Assembly: GCF_002844595.1 (NCBI RefSeq)
Contig: NZ_PJNW01000002.1
Span: 992,001 to 1,056,000, forward strand
Reading direction: 5' to 3'
DNA: 64,000 nt
From: Pleomorphomonas diazotrophica
Lineage (GTDB): Bacteria; Pseudomonadota; Alphaproteobacteria; Rhizobiales; Pleomorphomonadaceae
Shown here one piece after another: positions 26,233 to 36,848 of this stretch; position 1 is the stretch's first letter; each line of letters starts with the position of its first letter. Below the pieces are notes generated by a model. It was not told the DNA's origin and searched no databases. It saw only the letters and a list, made by a program, of their open reading frames with translations. The position numbers and the translations under genes are program-made.

Positions 26233-26892
26233 TCAGAGCCGCCGCGCCACGCCTTCCCGCAAGGGGAACTGCCGGATCTTGCCGAGTTCGGCGCGGTGGA
26301 ACAGGCGCCCGTCGCGGGAGATTCGCACCAGCGTCTGCGTATGGCCGGTGCCAACCGGAGCGACCAGCGCTCCCTTGTCGGCGAGCTGATCGAGGAGCGC
26401 CGTCGGCACCTTTTCGACCGCGCCGTCGACCAGGATGCGGTTGTAGGGGGCGTGTCTGGTAAAGCCTTCGAGCCCGTCGCCCAAGAGCGTAATGACGTTG
26501 GTGATCTTCAGAGCCGTCAGACGGTCCTCGGCGATGTCAATCAGGCTGCGGAACCTGTCGATCGTGACGACCTGGGCAGCAAGATGGGCGAGAATCGCCG
26601 CCTGAAAACCCGAGCCGCAGCCAACCTCCAGCACCTTGTCCTGCGGATCGACGGCAAGCGCCGAGACCATCAAGGCGACGGTGGACGGGGCATTGATCGT
26701 CTGGCCGCACTCGATAGGCAGGGACCGGTCGAGATAGGCGCTCGGCTGATGAGCGGCCGCCACGAACATGCGGCGTGGAACGAGCTCAAGGGCACGCAGC
26801 AGTCGGGTATCGGTGACACCCATGCCGCGGAGCTTCATCGTCAGCTCCGCGATCGCCACCTTGTCCGGCTCAAAAGGCCTCATCGACACCAT
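26233..26892 (-). CDS. pcm: Protein-L-isoaspartate O-methyltransferase
   Basis: 219 residues from the ATG at 26892 (GTG at 26910 and ATG at 26883 also in frame). It repairs damaged aspartyl residues with S-adenosylmethionine. The SAM motif VLEVGCGSGFQAA (near residue 91) and the QTINAPSTVALM segment before it are diagnostic. Its N-terminal VTDTRLLRALELVPRRMF is typical. Lies between surE and the NlpD-like gene, the usual surE-pcm-nlpD order. Confidence 0.95.
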   Translation of the reverse strand: MVSMRPFEPDKVAIAELTMKLRGMGVTDTRLLRALELVPRRMFVAAAHQPSAYLDRSLPIECGQTINAPSTVALMVSALAVDPQDKVLEVGCGSGFQAAILAHLAAQVVTIDRFRSLIDIAEDRLTALKITNVITLLGDGLEGFTRHAPYNRILVDGAVEKVPTALLDQLADKGALVAPVGTGHTQTLVRISRDGRLFHRAELGKIRQFPLREGVARRL

Positions 26893-26985
26893 TCTCTCGC
26901 GCAATGCCACAAAACATGAATGCGACGCTGCATTTATGACGGAGGTGTCAAAAGTAAGACGAACAGCCTTGAAAAAGCGTTTCGA

Positions 26986-27741
26986 TCAAAACAGCGCTTG
27001 CAGCTTTTCCATGGCTGCGATGTCGGTAAGGTCCAGGCGGAGCGGGCTGACGGACACCTTGTTGCGCGAGATGGCGAAGGCATCGGTGCCTTGCGCGCAC
27101 AGCATTTCGCCGCGCCGGAAGGTCAGCCAGTAGTAAGGCTTGTGACGGGCGTCGATGCGCTTCTCGACGTCAATGCCGTGGTCATAGGCAAAATTGCCCT
27201 GCCGCGTCACCTCGATGCCGGTCACCTCGGACGGCGGGCAATTGGGGAAGTTGACGTTGATGAAGGTGCCGTGGGCGATGCCCTGCCCCGTCAGCCTCCT
27301 CAGAATGTCCGGCCCCAGCGCCTCGGCAGTCTCGAAGGGGATGCGGCCGACGAAATCTTCATAGGCCTGGCTCAGCGCCACGGCCGGAATGCCGAGCAGC
27401 GTGGCCTCGATGGCGCAGGCGACCGTGCCCGAATAGGTGACGTCGTCGGCCATGTTGGTGCCGGCATTGACACCGGACAGCACGAGGTCCGGCCGGCCGG
27501 GCAGGATGTGGCGGACTCCCATGATCACGCAATCGGTCGGCGTGCCGCGCACCGCAAAGCGACGCTCGTCGATCTTCCGCGCCCTGAGCGGGTCATGCAG
27601 CGTCAGCGAATGAGCAAAGCCGGACTGGTCCGTTTCCGGCGCCACCACCCAGACGTCGTCGCTGAGCGCGCGGGCAATGGTCTCAAGAGCCGCGAGACCC
27701 GGCGCATGGATACCGTCATCATTGGAAATCAGGATACGCAT
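26986..27741 (-). CDS. surE: 5'/3'-nucleotidase SurE
   Basis: 251 residues from the ATG at 27741, giving the family start [16 protein letters not shown] with the metal-binding Asp-Asp pair. The second metal site is in [20 protein letters not shown]. SurE removes phosphate from nucleoside monophosphates in stationary phase. The longer frame upstream (27786) is rejected because it precedes the invariant N-terminus. It follows serS by 22 bases. Confidence 0.97.
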   Translation of the reverse strand: MRILISNDDGIHAPGLAALETIARALSDDVWVVAPETDQSGFAHSLTLHDPLRARKIDERRFAVRGTPTDCVIMGVRHILPGRPDLVLSGVNAGTNMADDVTYSGTVACAIEATLLGIPAVALSQAYEDFVGRIPFETAEALGPDILRRLTGQGIAHGTFINVNFPNCPPSEVTGIEVTRQGNFAYDHGIDVEKRIDARHKPYYWLTFRRGEMLCAQGTDAFAISRNKVSVSPLRLDLTDIAAMEKLQALF

Positions 27742-27763
27742 GGCCGGATCTTTCGCTTCCCGT

Positions 27764-29059
27764 TCAGAGTTTCTCGATGCGCGCAACGCCGCCCATCAGC
27801 GGCAGCAGCACGTCCGGCACGGTCACCGAGCCATCCTCGTTCTGCCAGGTTTCCATGACGGCGATCAGAGCGCGGCCGACGGCGACGCCCGAACCGTTGA
27901 GGGTATGGACAAAGCGCGTGCCCTTGGGCTCGCCGGCCGGGCGATAGCGGGCGTTCATGCGGCGGCCCTGGAAGTCGCCGCACACCGAACAGGAGGAAAT
28001 CTCGCGGAACTTCTTCTGGCCGGGCAGCCAGACCTCGATGTCATAGGTCTTGCGGCTGCCGAAGCCCATGTCGCCGGTGCACAGCGTCACGACGCGATAG
28101 GCGAGGCCCAGGCGCTTCAGCACCTCTTCGGCACAGGCGAGCATGCGCTCGTGCTCGTCAATCGACTTTTCCTGCGCCGTGATGGAGACGAGCTCCACCT
28201 TGTTGAACTGGTGCTGGCGCAGCATGCCGCGCACATCGCGGCCGGCCGAGCCGGCTTCCGAGCGGAAGCAGGGCGTCAGCGCCGTGAAGCGCAACGGCAG
28301 GTCCTTTTCCTCGAGGATCTCCTCGCGGACGAGATTGGTGAGCGGCACCTCGGCGGTCGGAATCAGCCAGCGGCCATCGGTGGTCTTGAAGAGATCTTCG
28401 GCGAACTTCGGCAACTGGCCGGTGCCATACATCACCTCGTCGCGCACCATCAGCGGCGGAATCACCTCCGTGTAGCCGTGCTCGATGGTGTGGAGGTTGA
28501 TCATGAACTGGCCGAGCGCACGCTCGAGGCGAGCGAGATGGCTCTTCACCACCGTGAAGCGGGCACCGGCCAGCTTGGCGGCACGCTCGAAGTCCATCAT
28601 GCCGAGCCCTTCGCCGAGCTCGAAATGCTCCCTCGCCCAGTTGAACTGGCGCGGCTCGCCGAAGCGGTGGTGCTCGACATTGGCGCTCTCGTCCGGCCCG
28701 TCGGGCACGTCGTCGAGCGGCGGGTTGGGGATCACCGACAGCGCCGCATCAAGGGCGGCGTCGAGCTCGCGCTCCTTCGCCTCGCCGTCCTGGATGAACG
28801 ACTTGATACGCGCCACCTCTTCCATCAGTTCGGCGGCGCGCGCTTCGTCCTTGGTGGCCTTGGCCTTGCCGATTTCCTTGGACGCGGCGTTGCGGCGCTC
28901 CTGCGCCTCCTGCAGCGACTTGATGTTGGCCCGGCGCGCATCGTCGAGACGAATGGCCTCCGACGCCGTGGCTTCGGCGAGGTCCGCCGACTGGCCGCGC
29001 CGCATCAGGGCGTGCTTCAGGGCTTCCGGATTGTCGCGAATCCACTTGATGTCGAGCAT
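27764..29059 (-). CDS. serS: Serine--tRNA ligase
   Basis: 431 residues. An N-terminal coiled-coil arm (about residues 28-100, rich in Glu/Lys/Ala) binds the long variable arm of tRNA-Ser. The class II motifs follow: [19 protein letters not shown], the motif 2 region [17 protein letters not shown] and the motif 3 segment [19 protein letters not shown]. Length is normal. Confidence 0.98.
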   Translation of the reverse strand: MLDIKWIRDNPEALKHALMRRGQSADLAEATASEAIRLDDARRANIKSLQEAQERRNAASKEIGKAKATKDEARAAELMEEVARIKSFIQDGEAKERELDAALDAALSVIPNPPLDDVPDGPDESANVEHHRFGEPRQFNWAREHFELGEGLGMMDFERAAKLAGARFTVVKSHLARLERALGQFMINLHTIEHGYTEVIPPLMVRDEVMYGTGQLPKFAEDLFKTTDGRWLIPTAEVPLTNLVREEILEEKDLPLRFTALTPCFRSEAGSAGRDVRGMLRQHQFNKVELVSITAQEKSIDEHERMLACAEEVLKRLGLAYRVVTLCTGDMGFGSRKTYDIEVWLPGQKKFREISSCSVCGDFQGRRMNARYRPAGEPKGTRFVHTLNGSGVAVGRALIAVMETWQNEDGSVTVPDVLLPLMGGVARIEKL

Positions 29060-29098
29060 TGGCTTTCCCCGCGCGGCACGTCCGCCGGAGCCCTCGCA

Positions 29099-29899
29099 TC
29101 AGCTTTCGGTGGTGGAGACGTCCCGGGACTCGCCGCGCTTGTTGATATACCTGACGGCAATGATGGACACTTCGTAGAGAAGCATCGTCGGAACCGCAAG
29201 CAGGATTTGGCTCATCGGGTCGGGCGGGGTGAGCACGGCGGCCACGACGAAGGCGAGGAGGATGGCATAGCGACGCCAGGACTTCAGCCCCGCTTCGGTG
29301 ACGACGCCGATGCGACCGAGCAGCGTCAGCACCACCGGAAGCTGGAAGACGATGCCGAAGGCGAAGATCAGCGTCATGATCAGCCCGAGGTACTCCGACA
29401 CCTTGGGCAGCAGCTCGATCGCCGCCTGTCCCGGACCGCCAGACTGCTGCATCGACAGGAAGAACATCATGATGGCGGGCATCACGAAGAAGAACACCAT
29501 CAACGCGCCCAGCATGAACAGGATCGGCGTCGCCACCAGGAACGGCAGGAAGGCCTGCCGCTCGTGCTTGTAGAGGCCGGGCGCCACGAACATGTAGATC
29601 TGGTTGGCGATCACCGGGAAGGCGATGAACAGTGCGCCGAACAGAGCGAGCTTCAGCTGAGTGAAGAAATACTCCTGAGGCGCGGTGTAGATGAGCTTCA
29701 CGCTCTGCTCGGCACCTGCCGCCCGCTCATAGGGTATGACCAGGATGTTGAAGATATCCTGGGCGAAGAAGAAACAGAGCACGAAGCAAACGAAGATCGC
29801 CACCACCGACTTGAGGAGGCGCGAGCGCAACTCGGCGAGGTGTTCGATGAGCGGTGCCTTGGACGCCTCGATCTCGTCGTCTTCTGCCTTGGTGGTCAT
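29099..29899 (-). CDS. tatC: Twin-arginine translocase subunit TatC
   Basis: 266 residues with six helices. The N-terminal PLIEHLAELRSRLLKS is the twin-arginine signal-binding region, and the FGIVFQLPVVLTLL segment is conserved. TatC recognises folded exported proteins, including the HupS small subunit of the hydrogenase in this window. The start overlaps the tatB end by 4 bases; serS follows 39 bases later. Confidence 0.97.
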   Translation of the reverse strand: MTTKAEDDEIEASKAPLIEHLAELRSRLLKSVVAIFVCFVLCFFFAQDIFNILVIPYERAAGAEQSVKLIYTAPQEYFFTQLKLALFGALFIAFPVIANQIYMFVAPGLYKHERQAFLPFLVATPILFMLGALMVFFFVMPAIMMFFLSMQQSGGPGQAAIELLPKVSEYLGLIMTLIFAFGIVFQLPVVLTLLGRIGVVTEAGLKSWRRYAILLAFVVAAVLTPPDPMSQILLAVPTMLLYEVSIIAVRYINKRGESRDVSTTES

Positions 29900-30405
29900 G
29901 CGGAGCTCCCGCTCTTTCCGCCCGAAGAGCCAGCCTCGGAAGCCTTGTCGTCTACCGGCGCCTCGACGCCGGATGGCAGCGATGCCTCATCCGGGCGAGG
30001 CATTTCGACCGGCACCGGCCCGTCGACCGGCGTCTCGGCCGCAGCCGGCAGCGACGCGTCGGTCGGAACTGGATCGGCAGCCGTCTCGGCAGCCTTCGGC
30101 GGAATCGGCGCCGTCATCGATTTCTTGAGGTCATCGCCGAAGCTGCGCACCGGATCGAGGGTTTTCTTGAGATCGGTGAGAGGATTGGCGTTCTGCACGC
30201 TGCTCTTGATGTCGGCGAGGTCGGCTTCACGCTCGGCTTCGCGCAGAGCCTGACTGAACTGGGCCTGCATGTCGCCGGCCATGCGGCGCGCCTTGCCCAC
30301 CAGTTGGCCGACGGTCCTGAGCAGGCGCGGCAGATCCTTGGTGGGGAAGACGATAAGCGCCACGATGGCGATCACCAGGATTTCCGTCCAGCCGATTTCA
30401 AACAT
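29896..30405 (-). CDS. tatB: Twin-arginine translocase subunit TatB
   Basis: 169 residues. One N-terminal membrane helix (EILVIAIVALIVFPTKDLP) is followed by an amphipathic helix and a long Pro/Ala/Asp-rich tail, as in alphaproteobacterial TatB. It forms the receptor with TatC. A 79-base gap separates it from tatA. Confidence 0.95.
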   Translation of the reverse strand: MFEIGWTEILVIAIVALIVFPTKDLPRLLRTVGQLVGKARRMAGDMQAQFSQALREAEREADLADIKSSVQNANPLTDLKKTLDPVRSFGDDLKKSMTAPIPPKAAETAADPVPTDASLPAAAETPVDGPVPVEMPRPDEASLPSGVEAPVDDKASEAGSSGGKSGSSA

Positions 30406-30484
30406 CGCTTACACGCTCGCCACCGGCGCGCACCGCACCATCCGGCGCGGCGCCTTCAAAGAGAACTCAACTCGCGAAGATCGA

Positions 30485-30682
30485 TCAGACCCGGGGAGAG
30501 TCGTCGGTCTTGTTCTCGACGGGCTTCGGCGGCGTTTCCTCGTCGTCGGACATGCCCTTCTTGAAGTTCTTGATGCCCTTGGCGAAATCGCCCATCAGCT
30601 CGGGGATCTTGCCCCGTCCACCGAACAGGATGAGGACGACGACCAGGACAATCAACCAATGCCAAATGCTCAACGAACCCAT
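30485..30682 (-). CDS. tatA: Twin-arginine translocase subunit TatA
   Basis: 65 residues from the ATG at 30682, which has AGGAG 6 bases upstream. The short helix [21 protein letters not shown] and the amphipathic segment [16 protein letters not shown] are diagnostic for TatA, the pore-forming subunit. The upstream in-frame extension is rejected. First of the tatABC run. Confidence 0.97.
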   Translation of the reverse strand: MGSLSIWHWLIVLVVVLILFGGRGKIPELMGDFAKGIKNFKKGMSDDEETPPKPVENKTDDSPRV

Positions 30683-30817
30683 TTTTGTCTCCTGAGGGCG
30701 CACGCCCAAAAGTGGCGGCACTCTTGCACAACGAACGCCCTGTCGCAAGAAACCGCGACAAGCCTATGAAGGAAATCCGGCTTTCTCAAGATAGGTGCGG
30801 ACAGGTCGTGCGAAAGC

Positions 30818-31540
30818 TCATTCCTCCGGCGGCAAAGGCGCATAATCCTGGAAATCGAGCTCGGTCAAAGGGTCCTCATCGGGCATCAGGGCATCCGACG
30901 CGTTGGGAACGGGCACGCGGAAGCCGGGCGGCACCGCTCCTTCCAGGAACCCGGCCGCCTTGAGGTCGTCGACGCCGGGCAGATCGGTCACCGCCTCGAG
31001 GCCGAAGTGGACGAGAAAGGCCTCGGTGGTGCCATAGGTAAGCGGGCGCCCCGGCGTGCGACGACGGCCGCGCATTCTGATCCAGCCGGTCTCCATCAGC
31101 ACATCAAGGGTGCCCTTGTTGGTGGTCACACCGCGAATCTCCTCGATCTCGGCGCGGGTGACGGGCTGATGGTAGGCGATGATCGCCAGCGTCTCCAATG
31201 CGGCACGCGACAGCTTCTTCGGCTCGACCTGTTCCCGCGTCAGAAGGTGCGCAAGATCGGGCGCGGTGCGAAACATCCACTTGCCCGCCACTTCGACGAG
31301 ATTGACACCCCGCGAGGCATAGATGGTGCGCAAATCGGCCAGCACCTGCGGCACGTCGGTGCCCGGCGCCAGTCGTTCGGCAAGTTCGTCGGCCCCGACC
31401 GGTTGCGCCGAGGCGAAGAGAATGGCTTCGGCTCCCCGGATGGCCGCCATCCAGGCTTCATACTCGGCCGGATCGCGATCGCCGGCGAACAGCCGAAGCT
31501 GGCCGTGCGGTGCATCGTCGCCGAGGCTCGATCGGCTCAT
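30818..31540 (-). CDS. scpB: Segregation and condensation protein B
   Basis: 240 residues, two winged-helix domains. The segment ALETLAIIAYHQPVTRAEIEEIRGV (about residues 113-137) is the ScpB hallmark. It joins ScpA and Smc in chromosome condensation. Overlaps scpA by 4 bases. The C-terminal acidic tail is family-variable. Confidence 0.96.
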   Translation of the reverse strand: MSRSSLGDDAPHGQLRLFAGDRDPAEYEAWMAAIRGAEAILFASAQPVGADELAERLAPGTDVPQVLADLRTIYASRGVNLVEVAGKWMFRTAPDLAHLLTREQVEPKKLSRAALETLAIIAYHQPVTRAEIEEIRGVTTNKGTLDVLMETGWIRMRGRRRTPGRPLTYGTTEAFLVHFGLEAVTDLPGVDDLKAAGFLEGAVPPGFRVPVPNASDALMPDEDPLTELDFQDYAPLPPEE

Positions 31541-32385
31541 TGGTCGCCCTCCTCCGGCGTCTCCGGCCTGCCCTGTCCCTTGCGCATGTAGAGCGGTGCG
31601 AAAGGTCTGGACTGCATCAGTTCCATCCGCCCCTCGCGCACCAGCTCCAGCGAAGCCGAAAAGGCCGAAGCGCGGACGGTGGCCCGCGATTCCGGGCCGG
31701 TCATGTAGCGAATGAGATAGTCATCGATGGGCGTCCAGTCGGGAATCGTCCCGACCAGACGTTCCAGGAGATCGCGCGCGTCAGCCAGCGCCCAGACATG
31801 CCGCTTGCGCACGGTGTGGACGCGCACCATGTCGCGCTGGCGTTGCCGGCCATAGGCGTCGAGAAGATCGAACAGGCTGGCCTCCCACAGGGAGCGCCGC
31901 ACAAGGCCCATCTCCTCGGGCGCGCCGCGCGGCAGCACATCCCGGCCCAGCCGGGAGCGATCGACGAGCCGGTCAGCCAGAATGCGAATACCCTCGAGCC
32001 GTTTCAGCCGCATCGCCAGCATGCCGGCGAGTTCCTCGGCGGATGGCTCGTCTCCGGGAACCTCGTCGGGCGGCAGCATCAAGCGCGACTTGAGATAGGC
32101 GAGCCAAGCGGCCATGACGAGATAATCGGCTGCCAGTTCCAGCCGGCGTTCGCCCAACCGCTCGATGAAGGTGAGATACTGGTTGGCCAGTGCAAGAATG
32201 GAAATGCGCGCGAGATCGACTTTCTGATTGCGAGCCAGCGTCAGCAGCAGATCGAGCGGTCCCTCGAATCCGTCGAGATCGACCACGAAAGCCTCGCCGG
32301 CCGTCGCGTCGATGTCGAGCCGGGTCTCGCTCCACTCCTCGGTCGTCGCCATGAAAGGCCGTTCACCCCGCGCTGCACCACTCAC
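31537..32385 (-). CDS. scpA: Segregation and condensation protein A
   Basis: 282 residues from a GTG at 32385 that overlaps the nagZ stop (GTGA); an ATG at 32352 is a good alternative. The core VVDLDGFEGPLDLLLTLARNQKVDL near residue 34 is the kleisin N-terminal Smc-binding region, and the C-terminal winged helix covers the last 80 residues. Forms the Smc-ScpAB complex. Confidence 0.95.
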   Translation of the reverse strand: MSGAARGERPFMATTEEWSETRLDIDATAGEAFVVDLDGFEGPLDLLLTLARNQKVDLARISILALANQYLTFIERLGERRLELAADYLVMAAWLAYLKSRLMLPPDEVPGDEPSAEELAGMLAMRLKRLEGIRILADRLVDRSRLGRDVLPRGAPEEMGLVRRSLWEASLFDLLDAYGRQRQRDMVRVHTVRKRHVWALADARDLLERLVGTIPDWTPIDDYLIRYMTGPESRATVRASAFSASLELVREGRMELMQSRPFAPLYMRKGQGRPETPEEGDQ

Positions 32386-33395
32386 ACCGTGGCGTCATAG
32401 GCGGCCAGCGCGGCATCAAGCCGGGCGAGGACGCCGTCTGCATCATCATGCGGCGATCCTGCGCGCCCCTTCAATGCCCTTTCCGCACGCGCCGCCGCTT
32501 TTCCCACGAGTTCGGGCGTCTCGGCGGCGACGGCCACCATCTCGGCCATGTCGCCCGAGCAGTGGAGTGCGATGTCGCAGCCGGCGGCAAGGGTTGCTCG
32601 CGCCCTTTCAGCGATCGTTCCCTTGAGAGCATTCATCGACAGGTCATCGGAGAACAGGAGGCCGTCGAAGCCGATGCGCCCTCGGATGATCTCCTCGATG
32701 ACGACCGGCGACTGTGTTGCCGGTCGGTCCGGATCGATGGCTGTGTAGACGAGGTGGGCCGTCATCGCTGCCGGCAGGTCGGCGAGCGCCGCGAAGGGCA
32801 TAAAGTCGGTGGCGGCAAGGCTGTCGAGATCGGCTTCGACCACCGGCAGCTCATGATGGCTGTCGACGCGGGCACGGCCATGGCCGGGCACGTGCTTGAT
32901 CACCGGCAGCAGGCCGGCCGCCTTCAGGCCGTCGGCAAAGGCGCGACCGGCGGCGGCAACCAGATCGGGCCGCTCGCCATAGCTGCGGTCGCCGATGGCC
33001 GGCGTCATGTCCGGCGTTGCGATATCGAGGCAGGGCGCGCAGTCGACGTCGATGCCGACGGCGGCGAGATCGTCGCCGATCAGGTGGGCGACATCGGCCA
33101 CCAGCGTCACGTCGCCAGCCAGCGCCGCCGCGCCGGCCAATCGCCGACCGGACGGATACTTGCGCCAGTGCGGCGCGGTGAGACGCTGCACTCGCCCTCC
33201 TTCCTGATCGACCAGAACCGGCGCGGACCAGCCGACGGCTTCGCGGAAGTCGCCGGTGAGCCGGCGCAGCTGATCCGGGTCTTCGACGTTGCGTCGAAAC
33301 AGGATGAGCCCCCAGGGCGCCGCCTCGGCCAGAAACGCGCGTTCGTCGGCCGAGAGCACGGTTCCCTTGAGCCCGGTTACAAAAGCGCGAGACAT
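32382..33395 (-). CDS. nagZ: Beta-N-acetylhexosaminidase (family GH3)
   Basis: 337 residues. NagZ removes N-acetylglucosamine from recycled cell-wall fragments in the cytoplasm. The GH3 NagZ signature KHVPGHGRARVDSHHELP (about residues 164-181) contains the catalytic Asp-His pair, and LLFSDDLSM holds the nucleophile aspartate. Coupled to scpA by overlap. Confidence 0.96.
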   Translation of the reverse strand: MSRAFVTGLKGTVLSADERAFLAEAAPWGLILFRRNVEDPDQLRRLTGDFREAVGWSAPVLVDQEGGRVQRLTAPHWRKYPSGRRLAGAAALAGDVTLVADVAHLIGDDLAAVGIDVDCAPCLDIATPDMTPAIGDRSYGERPDLVAAAGRAFADGLKAAGLLPVIKHVPGHGRARVDSHHELPVVEADLDSLAATDFMPFAALADLPAAMTAHLVYTAIDPDRPATQSPVVIEEIIRGRIGFDGLLFSDDLSMNALKGTIAERARATLAAGCDIALHCSGDMAEMVAVAAETPELVGKAAARAERALKGRAGSPHDDADGVLARLDAALAAYDATV

Positions 33396-33410
33396 GGCGC
33401 TGCTCCAAAG

Positions 33411-33451
33411 AAAAGGCCGCGCCGAATGCCGTCCAGCACTTCGACGCGGCC
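33411..33451 (-). terminator. Terminator-like hairpin after the SPOR gene
   Basis: GGCCGCG (33415-33421) and CGCGGCC (33445-33451) pair across a 23-base loop; on the - strand the stem is followed by TTTTC. It lies 20 bases past the SPOR gene stop and just before nagZ. The long loop makes it only moderately convincing. Confidence 0.5.
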
Positions 33452-33470
33452 GATGATCGTCGGTTTGCGG

Positions 33471-34991
33471 TCAGCGGGCGATCAAGCAGTCGCCGCCGGC
33501 CGAGCGAAGCTGCTCGCAGAGCGCCGCAGCGGCATCCCGGGTCGGCGCACCGACACGCGCCCGGTAGTATATGCCCTTGGTGCCGAGGTCCGCCTGCTGG
33601 ATGTCAACGGTTGCCGAACCCAGGATGGCCGGGAACTTCCGCTGCAACGCGGCAAAGGCGGAGCGCGCGGCTTCCTCGCTGCGCTGCGACGACAACTGCA
33701 CGTAAGCTCCCGCGCCGCCCGACGCAGCAGGCGCCGGCGCGGCCTGAGTGGCCGCCGGCAGGCTGGCCACCTCGGTCGGCGCCGCGGGCTGCGGTTGCGA
33801 AGCGGCGGCCGTCAGATCGAGCGGACCGGACGACGGCGCAGCGGTAGGAGCTGCCGGCTTGACGGGCGGCAACGGAGCCGTGGTGGGCACTGATGCCGTC
33901 GTCTCGACAGCGGGGTCCGCTTCCGGGTTGGTCAGGGCCGCGAGGTTGATCGGCATCGGCTGGCCCGATGCATCGGTCAGGTTGCTTGGCGGCAGACCCT
34001 GCGGCGCGGCCGACGCGTCGGACGCAACGGTCTGGTTGGCGGAAGCCAGCGGCGGCAGGCCGATACCACCATCGGTATCTTCCGGAGCGCCGCCGGCCGT
34101 CTCGCTGCGGGCGATGATCTGACCTGCGCCATCCGATGGCGGCGGCGTGGCCGCGCCGCTGTTCGCCGCCGTGTCAGCAGGCGTTTCGATCAGCGAGCCG
34201 TCGGGCCGGACAAGAACCGTGCGGACGCGCCGGGGGCCGGTCTCATTGGGATCGAAGCCGGTCGGCAGTTCCGCCTCGACCTCCTGCCCATCGGGAAGCG
34301 TGATGCGCGAAACATGCGGCGTAACGGCCGGCAGTTCCGGCACGTCACCGGTGCGAGCAACCAGCCGCTCCTCGCTCTTGGCGGGTGCGCCGCCGACCGT
34401 GTCATAAACCGAGGCGCCCTCAGCGGAGGCCACCACTTCCTGGGCGTTGGGGTCGGGCTTGACCTTGTAGGGACCGTCCGGAGCCTTCACCACCACCGTC
34501 TCGCCGAAACCGGCGCCGTTGCCAAAGAAAGCCCAACCGGCGAACCCGGCCGCCAGCACCAGAACCGCGGCGGCGGCGGCCGTCATAAGACGTCGGCGAC
34601 CGCGAGAGTCGGAGGGCTCGGCTTCGTCGCTGCCGGCGTGCGGCGGCAGGACGCCAAACTCATCCACCACCGGATCGACGCCATCGCGCTCGAACTCGGC
34701 CATGAACTCGTCGAGAGCCTGATCATCCCAGGGGTCATAAGCCTTGCTGGCCTTACGCGAGTTGACCGGCTTGTAGACCTGGCCGGTGCGCACATCGACG
34801 GGATTCATCGATGCGATGTCCTGCTCCAGCTCGGCAGCAAGGGCATCGACGAACTGATCCATCTCGGCATCGCTCGCTTGGCGGCCGTTCAGGATGTCTT
34901 CGTAGTAGCGTTCCTCGTCGGCAAGGCTGTCGTTGCCATCGGACACGGCTGGCCGCATCGACGAGTGTTCGGCTGCGCTGCTCCTAACCAT
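33471..34991 (-). CDS. SPOR domain protein, single-pass membrane
   Basis: 506 residues. A cytoplasmic N-terminus rich in acidic residues is followed by one membrane helix (LMTAAAAAVLVLAAGFAGWAF, about residues 131-151), a long Pro/Ala/Thr/Gly linker and a C-terminal SPOR domain (YVQLSSQRSEEAARSAFAAL to the end). SPOR domains bind septal peptidoglycan lacking stem peptides, so it probably acts in cell division. Its position between argS and nagZ is conserved in rhizobia. Confidence 0.92.
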   Translation of the reverse strand: MVRSSAAEHSSMRPAVSDGNDSLADEERYYEDILNGRQASDAEMDQFVDALAAELEQDIASMNPVDVRTGQVYKPVNSRKASKAYDPWDDQALDEFMAEFERDGVDPVVDEFGVLPPHAGSDEAEPSDSRGRRRLMTAAAAAVLVLAAGFAGWAFFGNGAGFGETVVVKAPDGPYKVKPDPNAQEVVASAEGASVYDTVGGAPAKSEERLVARTGDVPELPAVTPHVSRITLPDGQEVEAELPTGFDPNETGPRRVRTVLVRPDGSLIETPADTAANSGAATPPPSDGAGQIIARSETAGGAPEDTDGGIGLPPLASANQTVASDASAAPQGLPPSNLTDASGQPMPINLAALTNPEADPAVETTASVPTTAPLPPVKPAAPTAAPSSGPLDLTAAASQPQPAAPTEVASLPAATQAAPAPAASGGAGAYVQLSSQRSEEAARSAFAALQRKFPAILGSATVDIQQADLGTKGIYYRARVGAPTRDAAAALCEQLRSAGGDCLIAR

Positions 34992-35051
34992 CGGCGTAGC
35001 TCTTCCCGTGTCTCTTCGCCACCGTCAGGACCGGATGATCCGTCGAGGCTA

Positions 35052-36803
35052 CTACCTCATCTCTTCGGGCGCATTGACACCTAGAACCTCAAGGCCCGAG
35101 GCAAGTACGTTCCTGACAGCCCTGACCAGAGCCAAGCGCGCGTGGGTCAACAGTGGTTCATCAGGGTTAACAAAACGCAAACTTACATTTTCCTTGCCGG
35201 CGTTCCAATGGCCGTGGAAGTCGCTGGCCAGTTCATACAGATAAAAAGCGACCCGGTGTGGCTCGTGGGAGTCGGCCGCCGCGTCGATGACGCGCGGAAA
35301 CTCCGCCAGTTTCCGGATCAACGTCAGCTCGGACGGATCGCTCAGCAGGTGCAGCGGCGCTGCCGATTCGTCGGCTGCGGCGACGTCGGGAGCCGCTTCG
35401 CGAGCCTGCCGGAGGATCGAATGGCAGCGAGCATGGGCATACTGGACGTAGAAGACTGGGTTGTCCTTGCTCTGCTCTTTCACTTTGACGAAATCGAAGT
35501 CGAGCGGCGCGTCGTTCTTGCGCATCAGCATCATGAAGCGCACCGCATCGCGGCCGACCTCCTCGACGACGTCGGCCAGCGTGACGAAGTCGCCGGAGCG
35601 CTTGCTCATCTTCACCGGCTCGCCGCCGCGATAGAGCTTCACCAGTTGGCAAAGCCGGACGATCACCTCGATGGTGCCGCCGGAAATGGCGTTGCCGACC
35701 GCCTCGAGCCGCTTCACGTAGCCACCGTGATCGGCACCGAGGATGAAGATCATCTGCTTGAAGCCGCGCTGATACTTGGAGCGCATGTAGGCGACGTCGG
35801 CGGCAAAGTAGGTGTAGCTGCCGTCCGACTTTACCAGCGGGCGATCGACATCGTCGCCGGCGGTCGACGAGCGGAACAGTACCTGCTCGCGATCCTCCCA
35901 ATCGTCGGGCAACTGCCCCTTGGGCGGCGGCAGACGGCCGTCGTAGACCAGATCGCGCTTGCGGAACTCCTCGATCATCTCGGCGATTTCGGAGGGTTCG
36001 TTGCCGCGCGGATCGTGCAGGGTCTTCTCCGAGAAGAACAGATCGTGCTTGACGCCAAGCAGCGCCAGGTCGCTACGGATCATGTCCATCATCATGTCGA
36101 CGGACATCTTCTTGACGACCGGCAGCCACTCGGCCTCCGACATCGTCAGCAGCCGATCGCCCCAAGCGGCCTTGAGCGCCGCGCCGACCGGCTTCAGATA
36201 ATCGCCAGGATAGAGACCTTCAGGGATCTCGATCGCCTCACCCAGTGCTTCGCGGTAACGCAGGAAGGCGGACCGGGCCAGGACGTCGATCTGGCCGCCG
36301 GCGTCGTTGATGTAATATTCCTTGGTGACGTCGAAACCGGCCTTGGCGAGCAGCCGGGCCAGCGCATCGCCCACCACCGCGCCGCGGCAATGGCCGACGT
36401 GCATCGGACCGGTCGGATTGGCCGAGACATACTCGACGTTGACCTTGAGGCCGTTACCGAAACTGGTTGCGCCAACATCGAGGCCCTGGGCCAGCGAGGT
36501 CTTCAGGAAGCTGGTCCAGAAGGCCGGCGAGATTCTGAGATTGATGAATCCAGGGCCGGCAACCTCGACCGCCTCGACATCCGCATCAGCCCGAAGCGCG
36601 ACGGCGATCTCCTCGGCGAGGTCGCGCGGCTTTTTCCCCAGCGACTTTGCGAGCAGCATGGCGGCGTTGGTGGCAACATCGCCATGGCTCGCGTCTCGCG
36701 GCGGCTCGACGGCGATGCGCGAGAGCGCGTCGGCCGGAACGTCGAGCGGCAGGGAAGCGATGGCCGAGCGGATGCGCTCGCCGAACACCTGGAAGATATT
36801 CAT
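35052..36803 (-). CDS. argS: Arginine--tRNA ligase
   Basis: 583 residues, class I. The HIGH motif reads [14 protein letters not shown] (about residue 129) and the KMSK motif reads [12 protein letters not shown] (near residue 395). The N-terminal Add-1 domain and the C-terminal DALR anticodon-binding domain are both present. Length is normal. Confidence 0.98.
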   Translation of the reverse strand: MNIFQVFGERIRSAIASLPLDVPADALSRIAVEPPRDASHGDVATNAAMLLAKSLGKKPRDLAEEIAVALRADADVEAVEVAGPGFINLRISPAFWTSFLKTSLAQGLDVGATSFGNGLKVNVEYVSANPTGPMHVGHCRGAVVGDALARLLAKAGFDVTKEYYINDAGGQIDVLARSAFLRYREALGEAIEIPEGLYPGDYLKPVGAALKAAWGDRLLTMSEAEWLPVVKKMSVDMMMDMIRSDLALLGVKHDLFFSEKTLHDPRGNEPSEIAEMIEEFRKRDLVYDGRLPPPKGQLPDDWEDREQVLFRSSTAGDDVDRPLVKSDGSYTYFAADVAYMRSKYQRGFKQMIFILGADHGGYVKRLEAVGNAISGGTIEVIVRLCQLVKLYRGGEPVKMSKRSGDFVTLADVVEEVGRDAVRFMMLMRKNDAPLDFDFVKVKEQSKDNPVFYVQYAHARCHSILRQAREAAPDVAAADESAAPLHLLSDPSELTLIRKLAEFPRVIDAAADSHEPHRVAFYLYELASDFHGHWNAGKENVSLRFVNPDEPLLTHARLALVRAVRNVLASGLEVLGVNAPEEMR

Positions 36804-36848
36804 CGGGTACCTCGTGGGAGCCGGAATCCCGGCCGATCGGCGAGGGGC

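Noticed and set aside
27677-30253. 858-residue + strand frame opposite serS and tatC
   Set aside because: Composition and lack of any recognisable domain show it is an antisense shadow.
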